Of a stretch of 64,000 nt of DNA, positions 15,757-24,120 are shown piece after piece. Made by a program: the position numbers and the translations under genes. The first letter of the stretch is position 1. The number at the start of each line of letters is the position of its first letter. Source of the DNA: Rhodococcus gordoniae (GTDB lineage: Bacteria > Actinomycetota > Actinomycetes > Mycobacteriales > Mycobacteriaceae). The DNA lies in contig NZ_LPZN01000019.1 of the NCBI RefSeq assembly GCF_001646655.1, positions 42,387 to 106,386 on the forward strand. The letters run 5' to 3'. Under the pieces are notes generated by a model that was given only the letters and a program-made list of their open reading frames with translations, searched no databases and was not told where the DNA came from.

Positions 15757-17601
15757 ATGAGTGGTGCGGGTCACAATTCTGGGGATTTCGACGTCATCGT
15801 CCGGGGTGGTCTCTGGTTCGACGGGACGGGTGCGCCGGGCGTCATCCGTAACCTCGGCATCCGCGACGGTGTCGTCGTCACCGCGACTCCCGACGACCTG
15901 CCGGCCGGACCGGACACCGAGGTGATCGACGCGCACGGACGCTGGGTGATGCCCGGCTTCGTCGACACCCACACCCACTACGACGCCGAAGTGCTCGTGG
16001 GTCCGGGCCTGCCCGAATCGGTGCGGCACGGTGTCACGACCGTGCTCATGGGCAACTGCTCGATCTCGACGGTGTTCGTGCCGCCGGTCGACGCCGCCGA
16101 CCTGTTCAGCCGCGTCGAAGCGCTCCCGCGCGAGCACGTCCTCTCGGCACTCGAGAAGTCCCGGACCTGGAGGACGCCCCGCGAGTACATCGAGGCGCTG
16201 AACACGTTGCCGCTCGGGCCGAACGTGACCGCCTTCGTCGGGCATTCGGATATCCGGGCGTCGGTGATGGGACTCGGGCGCTCCACGGAGGCGGCGAACC
16301 GGCCGACCCGCGCCGAACTCGCCGACATCGACGCGCGGGTCGAGGACGCCCTCGACGCGGGCTTCCTCGGCGTGTCCACGATGACGAACCCGTGGGACAA
16401 GATGGACGGCGACCGCTACCGTTCGCGCACCCTGCCGTCGACCCATGCGTCGTGGTCGGAATTCCGCCGCCTGCACAAGATTCTGCGTCGGCGCGGTCGC
16501 ACCCTGCAGGCCGTGCCGAACCTGAACACCAAGTACGACGTCGCCTTCTTCGCGCTCGCCAGCACCGGCATCGGACGCAAGCCGATGAAAACGTCGGTGC
16601 TCGCAGCGGCCGATACCAAGGCCGAACGGTGGGTCAACCGCATCTTCGGTCCGATCGCGTTCGCGGCCAACCGGATCGGCAAGGGTGCCTTCCGCTGGCA
16701 GCACCTGCCCACGACCTTCGAGGTGTACTCCGACGGCATCGACCTCGTCGTCTTCGAGGAGTTCGGATCGGGCCGTGCCGCACTGCATCTGCAGGACGAA
16801 CTCGCCCGCAACGACCTGCTGAGCGACGAGGCCTACCGTCGCTGGTTCCGGCAGGACTTCGAGAAGAAGTTCTCACCCCGGGTGTGGCACCGCGACTTCG
16901 ACGACACCCGGATCGTCGAATGCCCCGACGCCTCGCTCGTCGGCCGGTCGATCGGCGACGTCGCGCGCGAGAGGAGACTGCACCCGGTCGACACCTTCCT
17001 CGACCTCGTCGTCGAGTACGGACGGAAGTTCCGGTGGCACACCGTGATCGCCAACGACCGCGCGAAAGTTGCGGACCGGCTCATCCGTACGCCCGGTGTC
17101 ACCGTGGGATTCTCGGATGCCGGCGCCCACCTGCGGAACATGGCCTTCTACAACTTCGCGATCTGCCTGCTCCGCCGCGTCCACGACGCGGAGAAGAAGG
17201 GCGTCCACGACGCCGGGAAGGCGGGCAGGCCGTTCCTGACGCTGCCCGAGGCTGTCCACAAGCTCACCGGCGAACTGGGCGACTTCTACGGGATCGACGC
17301 CGGTTACCTGCGGGTGGGGGATCGTGCCGACTTCGTCGTCGTCGATCCTGCCGGGCTGAACGGCGACGTCGATGCCTATCACGAGGCTCCGCTCGCGGAG
17401 TTCGGTGGCATCCGCCGCATGGTCAACCGGAACGATCGCGCGGTGGCGGCGACGGCGGTCGCCGGGCGGGTGGTCTTCCGCGACGGCAGGTTCGTGCCCG
17501 GATACGGACGCACCGTCGGCACCGGCCGGTTCCTGCGCGCAGGGGTGGAAGAGCGGGGACCCGCGCCGATCCGCACCCCGGCGGGCGAGCCCGTCGCGTG
17601 A
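15757..17601 (+). CDS. N-acyl-D-amino-acid deacylase family amidohydrolase
   Basis: A 614-residue zinc amidohydrolase of the D-aminoacylase group. Motifs are VMPGFVDTHTHYDAEVL (first metal histidines), VLMGNCSIS with the metal cysteine, FVGHSDIRASVMG, and GFSDAGAHLRNM with the catalytic aspartate near residue 455. The C-terminal region VGDRADFVVVDP closes the composite sandwich domain. The ATG at 15757 is chosen because a -10-like TACCCT (15745-15750) lies 6 nt before it and because the open frame further upstream is only the antisense of the divergent PLP-enzyme gene. The stop overlaps the GTG of the TetR gene by 4 bp (GTGA). Confidence 0.92.
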   Translation: MSGAGHNSGDFDVIVRGGLWFDGTGAPGVIRNLGIRDGVVVTATPDDLPAGPDTEVIDAHGRWVMPGFVDTHTHYDAEVLVGPGLPESVRHGVTTVLMGNCSISTVFVPPVDAADLFSRVEALPREHVLSALEKSRTWRTPREYIEALNTLPLGPNVTAFVGHSDIRASVMGLGRSTEAANRPTRAELADIDARVEDALDAGFLGVSTMTNPWDKMDGDRYRSRTLPSTHASWSEFRRLHKILRRRGRTLQAVPNLNTKYDVAFFALASTGIGRKPMKTSVLAAADTKAERWVNRIFGPIAFAANRIGKGAFRWQHLPTTFEVYSDGIDLVVFEEFGSGRAALHLQDELARNDLLSDEAYRRWFRQDFEKKFSPRVWHRDFDDTRIVECPDASLVGRSIGDVARERRLHPVDTFLDLVVEYGRKFRWHTVIANDRAKVADRLIRTPGVTVGFSDAGAHLRNMAFYNFAICLLRRVHDAEKKGVHDAGKAGRPFLTLPEAVHKLTGELGDFYGIDAGYLRVGDRADFVVVDPAGLNGDVDAYHEAPLAEFGGIRRMVNRNDRAVAATAVAGRVVFRDGRFVPGYGRTVGTGRFLRAGVEERGPAPIRTPAGEPVA

Positions 17602-18239
17602 GTGCACCCGCCGTACGCCGTACCCAGCAGGAGCGCAGGGAGCAGACGATCGGTCGCATCCTCGACGCGACCATCGCCTCTCTCGCCGAGCTCGGCTACA
17701 CCGCGACCACGATCGGCGAGGTGTGCCGGCGCTCGGGGGTGTCGTCCGGTGGGGTGTTCCGGCATTTCCCGACCCGGCTGGACCTGATGATCGCGGCGGC
17801 CGACGCCGTCCGGGAACGACAATTCGCGAACTTCCAGGCGGGACTCGAGGCACTCGGTGACGAGCGGGCGGACGCCGTCGAATCGGTGCGGGTGTGCCTC
17901 GAACTGCTGCGCACCGCGTGCCGGGCACCGATGAACGCCGCCTGGTACGAACTGCTCGGTGCCGCACGCACCGATGCGGCGCTGCGCGACCACCTGGCAC
18001 CGATGGCGGAGCGATACCACGCCCAGATCGTGGATTTCGGCAGGTCGCTGCCGGTCGCGGCACGGTTCCCGTCCGACGTCTTCGACACCCTCCTGCTCTC
18101 GCTCGTCCACATGTTCGACGGCGAGGCACTCGCGTCGACGGTGCATCCGCAGCCGGAACTCGAGGAGCGACGGATCGACCTGATGGCCCGAATGTTGACG
18201 CTCGTCACATCTGACATAGGTTCGGATGATGAGCACTAA
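17598..18239 (+). CDS. TetR family transcriptional regulator
   Basis: A 213-residue TetR-type regulator with the helix-turn-helix at about 28-60 (TATTIGEVCRRSGVSSGGVFRHFPTRLDLM). It starts at a GTG that overlaps the deacylase stop, so it is made from the same transcript, and its own stop overlaps the start of the downstream hydrolase gene. This suggests control of the deacylase operon, possibly as an autorepressor, but no palindromic operator stands out upstream of 15757. Confidence 0.9.
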   Translation: MSAPAVRRTQQERREQTIGRILDATIASLAELGYTATTIGEVCRRSGVSSGGVFRHFPTRLDLMIAAADAVRERQFANFQAGLEALGDERADAVESVRVCLELLRTACRAPMNAAWYELLGAARTDAALRDHLAPMAERYHAQIVDFGRSLPVAARFPSDVFDTLLLSLVHMFDGEALASTVHPQPELEERRIDLMARMLTLVTSDIGSDDEH

Positions 18240-19101
18240 TGGATCTGCTCCTCGGTGGTTCGTCGACGCCCTCGCTGCGCCCGTCGAGACGGGGAAGGTC
18301 GAGGTAGCCGGTGCGGCCATCGCCTACCGGGCGTGGGGCGAATCCGGCCGGGAAGGCGTCGTGCTGGTGCACGGCGGTATGGCGCATTCGGGATGGTGGG
18401 ACCATATCGGCCCGCAGCTCGCGGCCGGTCGGCGCGTCGTCGCGCTCGACCTGAGCGGTCACGGCGACAGCGACCACCGCGAGCACTACACCCTGGAAGC
18501 GTGGACCGAGGAGGTCCTCGCGGCGGCCGAAGCCGGCGGGATCAGCGGCCCGCCGGTCCTGATCGGCCACAGCATGGGTGGGATCGTGTCGTTCGCGGCC
18601 TCGCACCTGCACGGCGACAGGCTCACAGGTGTGGTGATCATCGACTCGCCGATCCGCGACATGACGCCCGAGGAACTCGAGATGCGTGCGAAGGCCGTCG
18701 CGAGCGCGAGGTCGCCGAAGGTGTACGCCGCGGTGGAGGACGCCGTCTCGAGGTTCCGTCTCGTGCCGCCGCAGGACGACGCCGAACCCTACGTGCTCGA
18801 GCACATCGCCCGCGGGGCGCTGAAGCAGGTGGACGGGGGCTGGTCGTGGAAATTCGACAATCTCCGGATGGGCCGCGAGGGACGCCGTAGCCTCGAGGTG
18901 ATGAACCCGGGATGTGCTGTCGCCTACTTCCGTTGCGAACGCGGCATCATCGACGATGCGCTCTACGGGCGGATCGTCGACAATCTGGGCCCGGATGCAC
19001 TTCTGATCGATCTTCCGGCCTCGGGACACCATCCGATGATCGATCAACCGCTCGCTGTCGTCGCTGCAGCACGCACGCTGCTGGGAGCCTGGGGGAGATA
19101 A
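18226..19101 (+). CDS. Alpha/beta hydrolase
   Basis: A 291-residue alpha/beta-hydrolase. The oxyanion strand is VVLVHGGMAHSGWW, the nucleophile elbow GHSMGG (Ser near residue 118) and the catalytic histidine is in SGHHPMID close to the C terminus. The start, one of two adjacent ATGs at 18226/18229, overlaps the TetR stop by 14 bp. It is the third gene of the deacylase-TetR-hydrolase operon. The reaction cannot be deduced; esters, lactones or C-C bonds are all possible. Confidence 0.9.
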   Translation: MMSTNGSAPRWFVDALAAPVETGKVEVAGAAIAYRAWGESGREGVVLVHGGMAHSGWWDHIGPQLAAGRRVVALDLSGHGDSDHREHYTLEAWTEEVLAAAEAGGISGPPVLIGHSMGGIVSFAASHLHGDRLTGVVIIDSPIRDMTPEELEMRAKAVASARSPKVYAAVEDAVSRFRLVPPQDDAEPYVLEHIARGALKQVDGGWSWKFDNLRMGREGRRSLEVMNPGCAVAYFRCERGIIDDALYGRIVDNLGPDALLIDLPASGHHPMIDQPLAVVAAARTLLGAWGR

Positions 19102-19105
19102 CCGC

Positions 19106-19579
19106 ATGAATCTGCTCCGACCGGTCGCTGTCCGTATCGGAGCGTTGCCGTGGCTGCCACGGTATTCACGGCCGATCATCGTGGTGGACAAGACCATCCA
19201 GCGCGTCACACGCGGCAGGGTGACCCTGCTCGCGATCGCGGGGCTGCCGTCTCTCGTCCTCACCGTGAAGGGCCGGAAGACCGGCGAACCGCGGTCCACA
19301 CCCCTGCTGTGTGTGCCGCACGAGGGGAAATGGCTCGTGGTGGGGTCGAACTGGGGGCACCCGAAAGCACCGGCCTGGGCGGTCAACCTGCGCGCGGCCG
19401 ACCGGGCCGAGGTGCTGTACGACGGGCACGAACATGCGGTGTCGGTGCGGGTCGCGGAAGGTGAGGAACGCGAGCGGCTGTGGCAGGTGCTGCTGCGGAC
19501 GTGGCCGAACTACGCGCTGTACGCGAAGCGCACCGACCGGGTGCTCCCCGTGTTCGTTCTGACGCCGTTCGGATCCTGA
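19106..19579 (+). CDS. Deazaflavin-dependent nitroreductase family protein (Ddn-like)
   Basis: A 157-residue split-beta-barrel protein of the F420-dependent oxidoreductase group typified by mycobacterial Ddn. Family features are LVLTVKGRKTGEPRSTPLLCV (about 50-70), WLVVGSNWGHPKAPAWAVNLRA and the C-terminal YAKRTDRVLPVFVLTP. Such proteins reduce quinones or other electron-poor substrates with F420H2 at the membrane. It follows the hydrolase by 4 bp, so it belongs to the same operon. The family is confined to F420-producing organisms, fitting a mycolate actinomycete. Confidence 0.9.
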   Translation: MNLLRPVAVRIGALPWLPRYSRPIIVVDKTIQRVTRGRVTLLAIAGLPSLVLTVKGRKTGEPRSTPLLCVPHEGKWLVVGSNWGHPKAPAWAVNLRAADRAEVLYDGHEHAVSVRVAEGEERERLWQVLLRTWPNYALYAKRTDRVLPVFVLTPFGS

Positions 19580-19586
19580 TCAGGGA

Positions 19587-20408
19587 TCAGAAGGGGCGGT
19601 CGGCTTCCTCCACGCTCACCGGTCTGCGTCGTTCGCGCAACAGGTGCCGCGCCGCCCAGTCGAGCCAGAAACCGAGGAAACCGATCACGACGATCACGGC
19701 CATGACCTGGTCGTAGGCGAGCTGGTCGCGGGCGTTGAGGATCTGATAGCCCAGACCGGAACGCACACCGAGCATCTCGGCGGGGACGAGCACGACCCAG
19801 GCGATGCCGAGACCGACCCGCAGACCGGTCTGCACTTGTGCGCGGATGGCGGGCAGCACGACGGTGGTGAGCAGTTCGAGACGCGTCGCGCCGAACGACC
19901 GGGCGACCATCGGATAACCCTGGTCGATGCCGTGCACGCCGGCCGCCGTGTTGATGACGATCGGCCAGATCGCTGCGGCGGCGATGAGGAAGAAGACCGG
20001 CTGGTGCCCGATACCGAACAGCGCTACCGCGATCGGCGCCCAGGACAGCGGCGAGATCATCCGCAGGAACTGCATGATGGGCATCGTTGCGCGCTCGACC
20101 AGCGGGTTGAGTCCGATCAACAGCCCGAGCGGAATGCCGAGCGTGGCGGCGATCAGCAGACCCACCAGCAGGCGCCACAGGCTCGCGAGAGCGTCGGGCA
20201 GCAGGACACCGCGCGCGAGCAGATCCACGATCGCCGGGAAGACGTACTGCGGGGCGAACTCCCGGACGAGCGAATCCGGTGCGACGAGCACCGTCGTGAC
20301 GAACCACCACAGAGCGACGGCGATGGCGATGGCGACGGCCTGGGGGACGAACGGCAACCGCCGGGCGGTGCGGGCGGCCTCCGGCGCCGTGCGGGTCGGG
20401 GCGCTCAC
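19587..20408 (-). CDS. ABC transporter permease (nitrate/sulfonate/taurine type)
   Basis: A 273-residue inner-membrane permease of the SsuC/TauC/NrtB group with about six membrane segments. The EAA-type cytoplasmic loop is seen as VARSFGATRLELLTTVVLPAIRAQVQTGLRVGLGIAW. The start is the GTG at 20406-20408, which overlaps the stop of the substrate-binding-protein gene by 4 bp. Together with the ATPase (21574) and binding protein (20405) it forms a complete importer. The cysteine-rich leader peptide upstream of the operon makes an organosulfur substrate most likely. Confidence 0.92.
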   Translation of the reverse strand: MSAPTRTAPEAARTARRLPFVPQAVAIAIAVALWWFVTTVLVAPDSLVREFAPQYVFPAIVDLLARGVLLPDALASLWRLLVGLLIAATLGIPLGLLIGLNPLVERATMPIMQFLRMISPLSWAPIAVALFGIGHQPVFFLIAAAAIWPIVINTAAGVHGIDQGYPMVARSFGATRLELLTTVVLPAIRAQVQTGLRVGLGIAWVVLVPAEMLGVRSGLGYQILNARDQLAYDQVMAVIVVIGFLGFWLDWAARHLLRERRRPVSVEEADRPF

Positions 20409-21577
20409 GAAGGATCGACCTCCTCGGTGCGGGTGAGATCGGTGGGAAGGCCGAAGGCATCGGTGCCGTCGACGCGGGTGAGGGACGTGCGGACGAACCG
20501 GTCGTCGACGAGATCGCCGTGCACGGTCGCAGGATCGAGACGCGACAGGAAACGCGTGTCGCCGTCGACGACGGTGTCGTGCATCGCCTCGATCAGCGCC
20601 GCGGTGAAACTCGGGAACGGGAACGGTTGGTACCCGATACGCTGCGGCTGCCACTGCGGGTGCACAGTGCCGGCCTCGCGGTCGGGATAGGTGAGCGCCT
20701 CGGTGATCGCGGGCAGCGGCTGCGGCAGATAACCGGAGGACAGCATCGCGGCGGCGGCCCGACGGTCGGCACCGATCTGCACCTGGGCGGAGACCACCGA
20801 GTCGGTGAGGGCCTGGACGGCGACCGGGTCACGTTCGATCAGATCCTCGTGCACGAGCAGAGCGCAGCACGCATGGTCGCGCCAGACGTCGCCGAGGAAG
20901 CGATGGATCCGCCCCACCCCGCGGACCTCGGCGGCGGCGTTGAACGGATCGGCGACGGTGAACGCGGCGATGGACCCGTTCGCCAGGGCCGGGATCATGT
21001 CGGATGGTCCCATGACGACGAGTCCGACGGTGCGGGCGGACTTCGACGGAGCCTCCCGCACGACCGGTGTCAATCCGTGCGCCCGCAGCAGCTGTTGCAG
21101 GGCGATGTTGTGGATCGACCACCAGAAGGGGATCGCCACCTGCTGCCCGGCGAGATCGCTGAGGTCGGTGATGTGCGGCGCGACCGTCAGCGCCGAGCCG
21201 TTGGTGTGGTTCCAGCCGAGGATCCGCACGGAACTGCCCAGGCTGTACCGCAACTGGACCGCCATGGGCATGAGCAGGTGCACGACGTCGACGCGGCGGC
21301 TGACGAACGCCTCGGCGAGCGACGCCCAGCTGCGGAAGAGCACCGGCTTCGCCGCATCGACCACGCCGGCGGGATACAGACTCGACCCGTGCGCGACGAG
21401 CAGCGGTGCGGCGTCGGTGATCGGGAGGTAGCCGATGCGCAGCCGTCCCGTGCGGTTGGTGCGGTCGGCGGTCGCGGTGCGCGTGAGGTCGACGACACCG
21501 GCGACACCACCGGCAGCCGCAAGCCCGAGCGCACCGCGTATCAGGGTGCGACGGCTGAACAGACCCGGATCGGTCAT
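20405..21577 (-). CDS. ABC transporter substrate-binding protein (NrtA/CmpA/SsuA-like), Tat-type signal
   Basis: A 390-residue periplasmic-type binding protein. The N terminus SRRTLIRGALGLAAAGG is a twin-arginine signal, implying export in a folded state. The mature part starts GRLRIGYLPITDAAPLLVAHG, typical of NMT1/SsuA-like proteins; WWSIHNIALQQLLRAHGL and MGPSDMIPALANGSIAAFTVADPF are ligand-cleft segments of the NrtA/CmpA branch. The ATG at 21575-21577 overlaps the ATPase stop. The ligand is unknown; regulation by a cysteine leader points to a sulfur compound rather than nitrate or bicarbonate. Confidence 0.9.
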   Translation of the reverse strand: MTDPGLFSRRTLIRGALGLAAAGGVAGVVDLTRTATADRTNRTGRLRIGYLPITDAAPLLVAHGSSLYPAGVVDAAKPVLFRSWASLAEAFVSRRVDVVHLLMPMAVQLRYSLGSSVRILGWNHTNGSALTVAPHITDLSDLAGQQVAIPFWWSIHNIALQQLLRAHGLTPVVREAPSKSARTVGLVVMGPSDMIPALANGSIAAFTVADPFNAAAEVRGVGRIHRFLGDVWRDHACCALLVHEDLIERDPVAVQALTDSVVSAQVQIGADRRAAAAMLSSGYLPQPLPAITEALTYPDREAGTVHPQWQPQRIGYQPFPFPSFTAALIEAMHDTVVDGDTRFLSRLDPATVHGDLVDDRFVRTSLTRVDGTDAFGLPTDLTRTEEVDPS

Positions 21578-22314
21578 GTCGTGGACAGCGACGAATCGCG
21601 GTAGTGCGCGAGGATCGCCGGGCGCAGAGCATCGCGGTCGAGTGCCGACATGTCGCCGAGCGTCCATTCCTGGTGCACCACACCCGAACTTCCGAACAGT
21701 GCGATGCGGTCGGCGAGTTCGAGCGCCTCGTCGATGTCGTGGGTGACGAGGACCGTCGTGAAACCGAGATCGCGCGCGAGTTCGCCGAGCCACGACCGCA
21801 GGTCGGATCGGGTGGCCGGGTCGAGGGCACTGAACGGCTCGTCGAGCAGCAGCAGCCGCGGACGCACCGCGACGGCGCGGATGACGGCGATGCGCTGGGC
21901 CTGACCTCCGGACAGCTGATCGGGGTAGTAGCCGGCGAGCGAGGAGAGACCGAAGCGTTCGAGGAGCGAATCGGCGTAGGTGGTGTCGAACCGCTCGCGG
22001 TGAGCGGCGAACCGCCCGCCGAAGGCGATGTTCTCGCGAACGGTCAGCCACGGCATCAGGAAGGGCTGCTGGAAGACCATTCCCGTGTGCGGACGATTGT
22101 CGCCCTCGGTGTCGGGCCAGTCGACGGAACCGCGGTCGAGGTGATCGAGACCCGCGACGATCCGCAGCAGCGTCGACTTGCCGCTCCCGCTGCTGCCGAG
22201 CACGACGAGGAACTCGCCGGTCGCGATGTCCAGATCCACTCCCTGCAGGACCGGGGCGCGGCGACCGGCGAAGCTCTTGTACCCGTTCGTTATTCGTACT
22301 GCGACAGTTCCCAC
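21574..22314 (-). CDS. ABC transporter ATP-binding protein (SsuB/TauB/NrtD type)
   Basis: A 246-residue ATPase for the adjacent permease. Walker A is GSSGSGKST (about 40-48), the Q-loop VFQQPFLMPW, the signature LSGGQAQRIAVIRA, Walker B LLLLDEPFSALD and the switch histidine TVLVTHDIDEALELAD. It begins at a GTG (22312-22314) that lies 25 bp inside the end of the preceding flavoprotein gene, so the two are translationally coupled. Confidence 0.94.
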   Translation of the reverse strand: MGTVAVRITNGYKSFAGRRAPVLQGVDLDIATGEFLVVLGSSGSGKSTLLRIVAGLDHLDRGSVDWPDTEGDNRPHTGMVFQQPFLMPWLTVRENIAFGGRFAAHRERFDTTYADSLLERFGLSSLAGYYPDQLSGGQAQRIAVIRAVAVRPRLLLLDEPFSALDPATRSDLRSWLGELARDLGFTTVLVTHDIDEALELADRIALFGSSGVVHQEWTLGDMSALDRDALRPAILAHYRDSSLSTT

Positions 22315-23339
22315 CGCAGCTGTCCTTCCGACGGCGATTGAATGGGCAGGAAGGCCGCCTCGCGGAATCGGCGGTTGGTGGCGCTCGCCGTCGCGTATCC
22401 GGCACCGCCGCGCAGCGTCGCCTCGAGGCGGGTCGCGGCGACCGCGACGACCGAACCGTCGAGGCGCAGACGGATGAACTCTGCGGGAGCGATCGCGCCG
22501 GGGTCGGTGGCGAAACGGTACAGCCGTTCGCGCAGCGAGTCGTATCGGGCCGAGAGTTCTTCGTACTCACCGGTGAACTGTTCGCCGAGTCCGTGCAGGC
22601 GGCTTGCGGCCTCGGTGAGCGACGCGCGTGCGATGCCCACGCAGAACGAGGTCTGCAGCATCAGGAAGGTGGGCCGGATCGAGCCGCAGAAGCCGGCGAG
22701 GTTCTCGGTGAGGATGTGCGACTGCGGGATCCGCACACCGTCGAACTTCAGGGAGGTCGACGCCGTGGCACCCAGCGCGAGCAGTTCGGGTGAATCCGCG
22801 ATGGTGATGCCGTCGGTGTCGGCGCGGACCACGGCGACGAGGCGATCCCCGTCCGCCGTGCGGGCCGGGAAGACGATCACCGAATCGGGAAAGACGTTGG
22901 ACGCCCAATGGATCGGTCCGGTGACGGTGATCCCGTCGTCGGTCCGCTCGGCGACGAGGGGAAGTTCGCCGAGTCCGGCGAGGTGCTTGAGGGCCGCGGC
23001 CATGGCGGTGACGCCGATCGTGCGGCCGGACGCGAGATCGTCCCGATACCGGTCGCGCAGGAACTGCGGTGCGCGATCGATGTATTCGAGTGCCATGCGT
23101 TGTGCCCACAGCGAGAAGCCGACAGTGAGCGATGCGGCGGCGACCTCGTCGATGACCGCGACCATCTCGGAGAGACACTCCCCATCCAGCCCCTTGTGGA
23201 GCAGGCCCAGCTCGCCCGTGCGGGCGATGTCGGTGCGGACGTCGGTTTCTCCGCGATCGAGAGCGGCGGCGCGATCGCGTACGAATTCTGCGATCGCCGC
23301 GCGCTGGTGCTCGCTCGTTCGGTCAATGGCCGCGGTCAT
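22290..23339 (-). CDS. Acyl-CoA dehydrogenase-fold flavoprotein (possible sulfur-substrate monooxygenase or dehydrogenase)
   Basis: A 349-residue protein with the acyl-CoA dehydrogenase fold: MVAVIDEVAAASLTVGFSLWAQRMALEYI, TVTGPIHWASNVF (FAD/FMN-binding barrel) and GGAGYATASATNRRFREAAFLPIQSPSEGQ at the C-terminal helix. The MCAD-type catalytic motif Y-E-G-T-x-E-I-Q is absent; SPSEGQL takes its place. Members of this fold include FMNH2-dependent desulfurising monooxygenases (DszC, SfnB-like), and the ABC importer and cysteine leader in the same operon favour such a role, but a genuine dehydrogenase of an imported thio-compound cannot be ruled out. It is 7 bp downstream of the DUF4242 gene. Confidence 0.8.
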   Translation of the reverse strand: MTAAIDRTSEHQRAAIAEFVRDRAAALDRGETDVRTDIARTGELGLLHKGLDGECLSEMVAVIDEVAAASLTVGFSLWAQRMALEYIDRAPQFLRDRYRDDLASGRTIGVTAMAAALKHLAGLGELPLVAERTDDGITVTGPIHWASNVFPDSVIVFPARTADGDRLVAVVRADTDGITIADSPELLALGATASTSLKFDGVRIPQSHILTENLAGFCGSIRPTFLMLQTSFCVGIARASLTEAASRLHGLGEQFTGEYEELSARYDSLRERLYRFATDPGAIAPAEFIRLRLDGSVVAVAATRLEATLRGGAGYATASATNRRFREAAFLPIQSPSEGQLRWELSQYE

Positions 23340-23346
23340 CGGGTGC

Positions 23347-23862
23347 TTATCCTTCGAGGGAGTGGAGACGGTCGATGGGGGTGCTGACGACCTCGCGGGC
23401 GCGGACGACCGCGGCCTCGTCGGGGGCGTTGTAGAAGCACAGGCACTTGTCCATGTCCTCGCGGACGTAGGTGCGCAGGAAGCTCACCTCGGGGACGTCG
23501 GCGTACTTCGGCGAGTTCGCCTTCTTGCGGGCGAGGTAGGTCTCCATGTCGATCGTGTCGGGGATGTCCCATTCGACGAGGTAACCGGCCTCGGGTCGGG
23601 TGGCCTTGATCTGATCGAGCTCGGCGCCGACGAGACGGACCTCGTTCGGCCCGACGATCTCCGCGACGTCGAGGGAGGCGGACTCGAGCTGGGCGGGGCG
23701 GCACGCGTCGAACTCGGCGATCGCGAACACGCGCGTGCCACCGGTGGTGACCTGCGATTCGATCAGTTCGCCGCCGGCGGCGACGACAGCGTCGCCGAAG
23801 GCCTTGATGGCGGCCTCGGCCCGGCCTTCGGTGGGGACGAGTTCGTAGAGATACAGCGACAT
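23347..23862 (-). CDS. DUF4242 family protein (SCO4226-like fold)
   Basis: A 171-residue protein with two ferredoxin-like DUF4242 half-domains: MSLYLYELVPTEGRAEAAIKAFGDAV in the first and EVSFLRTYVREDMDKCLCFYNAPDEAAVVRARE in the second. SCO4226 of Streptomyces, a DUF4242 member, is reported as a nickel-binding protein, but this protein's metal sites cannot be judged by eye. It is the first full gene after the cysteine leader peptide, with a ribosome site GGAAGGTGA before the ATG. The second repeat has a C-x-C pair (KCLCFY) that could bind metal or act in redox. Confidence 0.85.
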   Translation of the reverse strand: MSLYLYELVPTEGRAEAAIKAFGDAVVAAGGELIESQVTTGGTRVFAIAEFDACRPAQLESASLDVAEIVGPNEVRLVGAELDQIKATRPEAGYLVEWDIPDTIDMETYLARKKANSPKYADVPEVSFLRTYVREDMDKCLCFYNAPDEAAVVRAREVVSTPIDRLHSLEG

Positions 23863-23979
23863 GAGGTCACCTTCCGGGAAGTGGAATCGGAACTGTGACC
23901 GGTCCGGGCACGGCGGGTCGCCGTTCCGTCTTCGGACGAGGGGGCGACTACGGCATGCGGCACACGCGGGCGAGGCCGG

Positions 23980-24063
23980 TCAGAAAGGGGAGTGACAACA
24001 CGCAGCAGTCGACACCCGCACGAGATCCACGTGCAGGCGTCGAGTCAGAAGGCTGTGTGTCAC
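23980..24063 (-). CDS. Cysteine-responsive leader peptide (27 residues)
   Basis: A GTG-initiated frame of 28 codons too short for routine gene calling. It reads MTHSLLTRR, then L-HVDL (residues 11-14), VR, VSTAACC with adjacent cysteine codons at 22-23 (TGT TGT), and ends HSPF-stop. The R-x-HVDL-x-R-x-S-A-x-C pattern is the hallmark of the small leader peptides found upstream of sulfur-assimilation and sulfonate-transport operons in actinobacteria; mycobacterial examples with consecutive Cys codons act as cysteine-responsive attenuators. The promoter elements put transcription start at the GTG itself (leaderless). It lies 117 nt ahead of the DUF4242 gene, room for an attenuation structure, e.g. 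the CGTC-CGAA-GACG hairpin in that gap. Confidence 0.85.
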   Translation of the reverse strand: MTHSLLTRRLHVDLVRVSTAACCHSPF

Positions 24064-24070
24064 GTGCTCC

Positions 24071-24120
24071 ACCGTACTGTGAATAGAACGGTCTGTCTAT
24101 CGCGTCGTGTCCGTTACTCT
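24071..24120. promoter_or_regulatory. Divergent leaderless promoters sharing one TetR operator candidate
   Basis: Leftward: -35 TAGACA (24099-24094), 17-bp spacer, -10 TACGGT (24076-24071), 7 nt to the leader-peptide GTG at 24063. Rightward: -10 TACTCT (24115-24120), 6 nt to the TetR GTG at 24127. Between them ATAGAACGGTCTGTCTAT (24083-24100) is an imperfect palindrome (ATAGA/TCTAT ends) covering the leftward -35 and the expected rightward -35, so one bound TetR dimer could block both genes. Confidence 0.65.
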
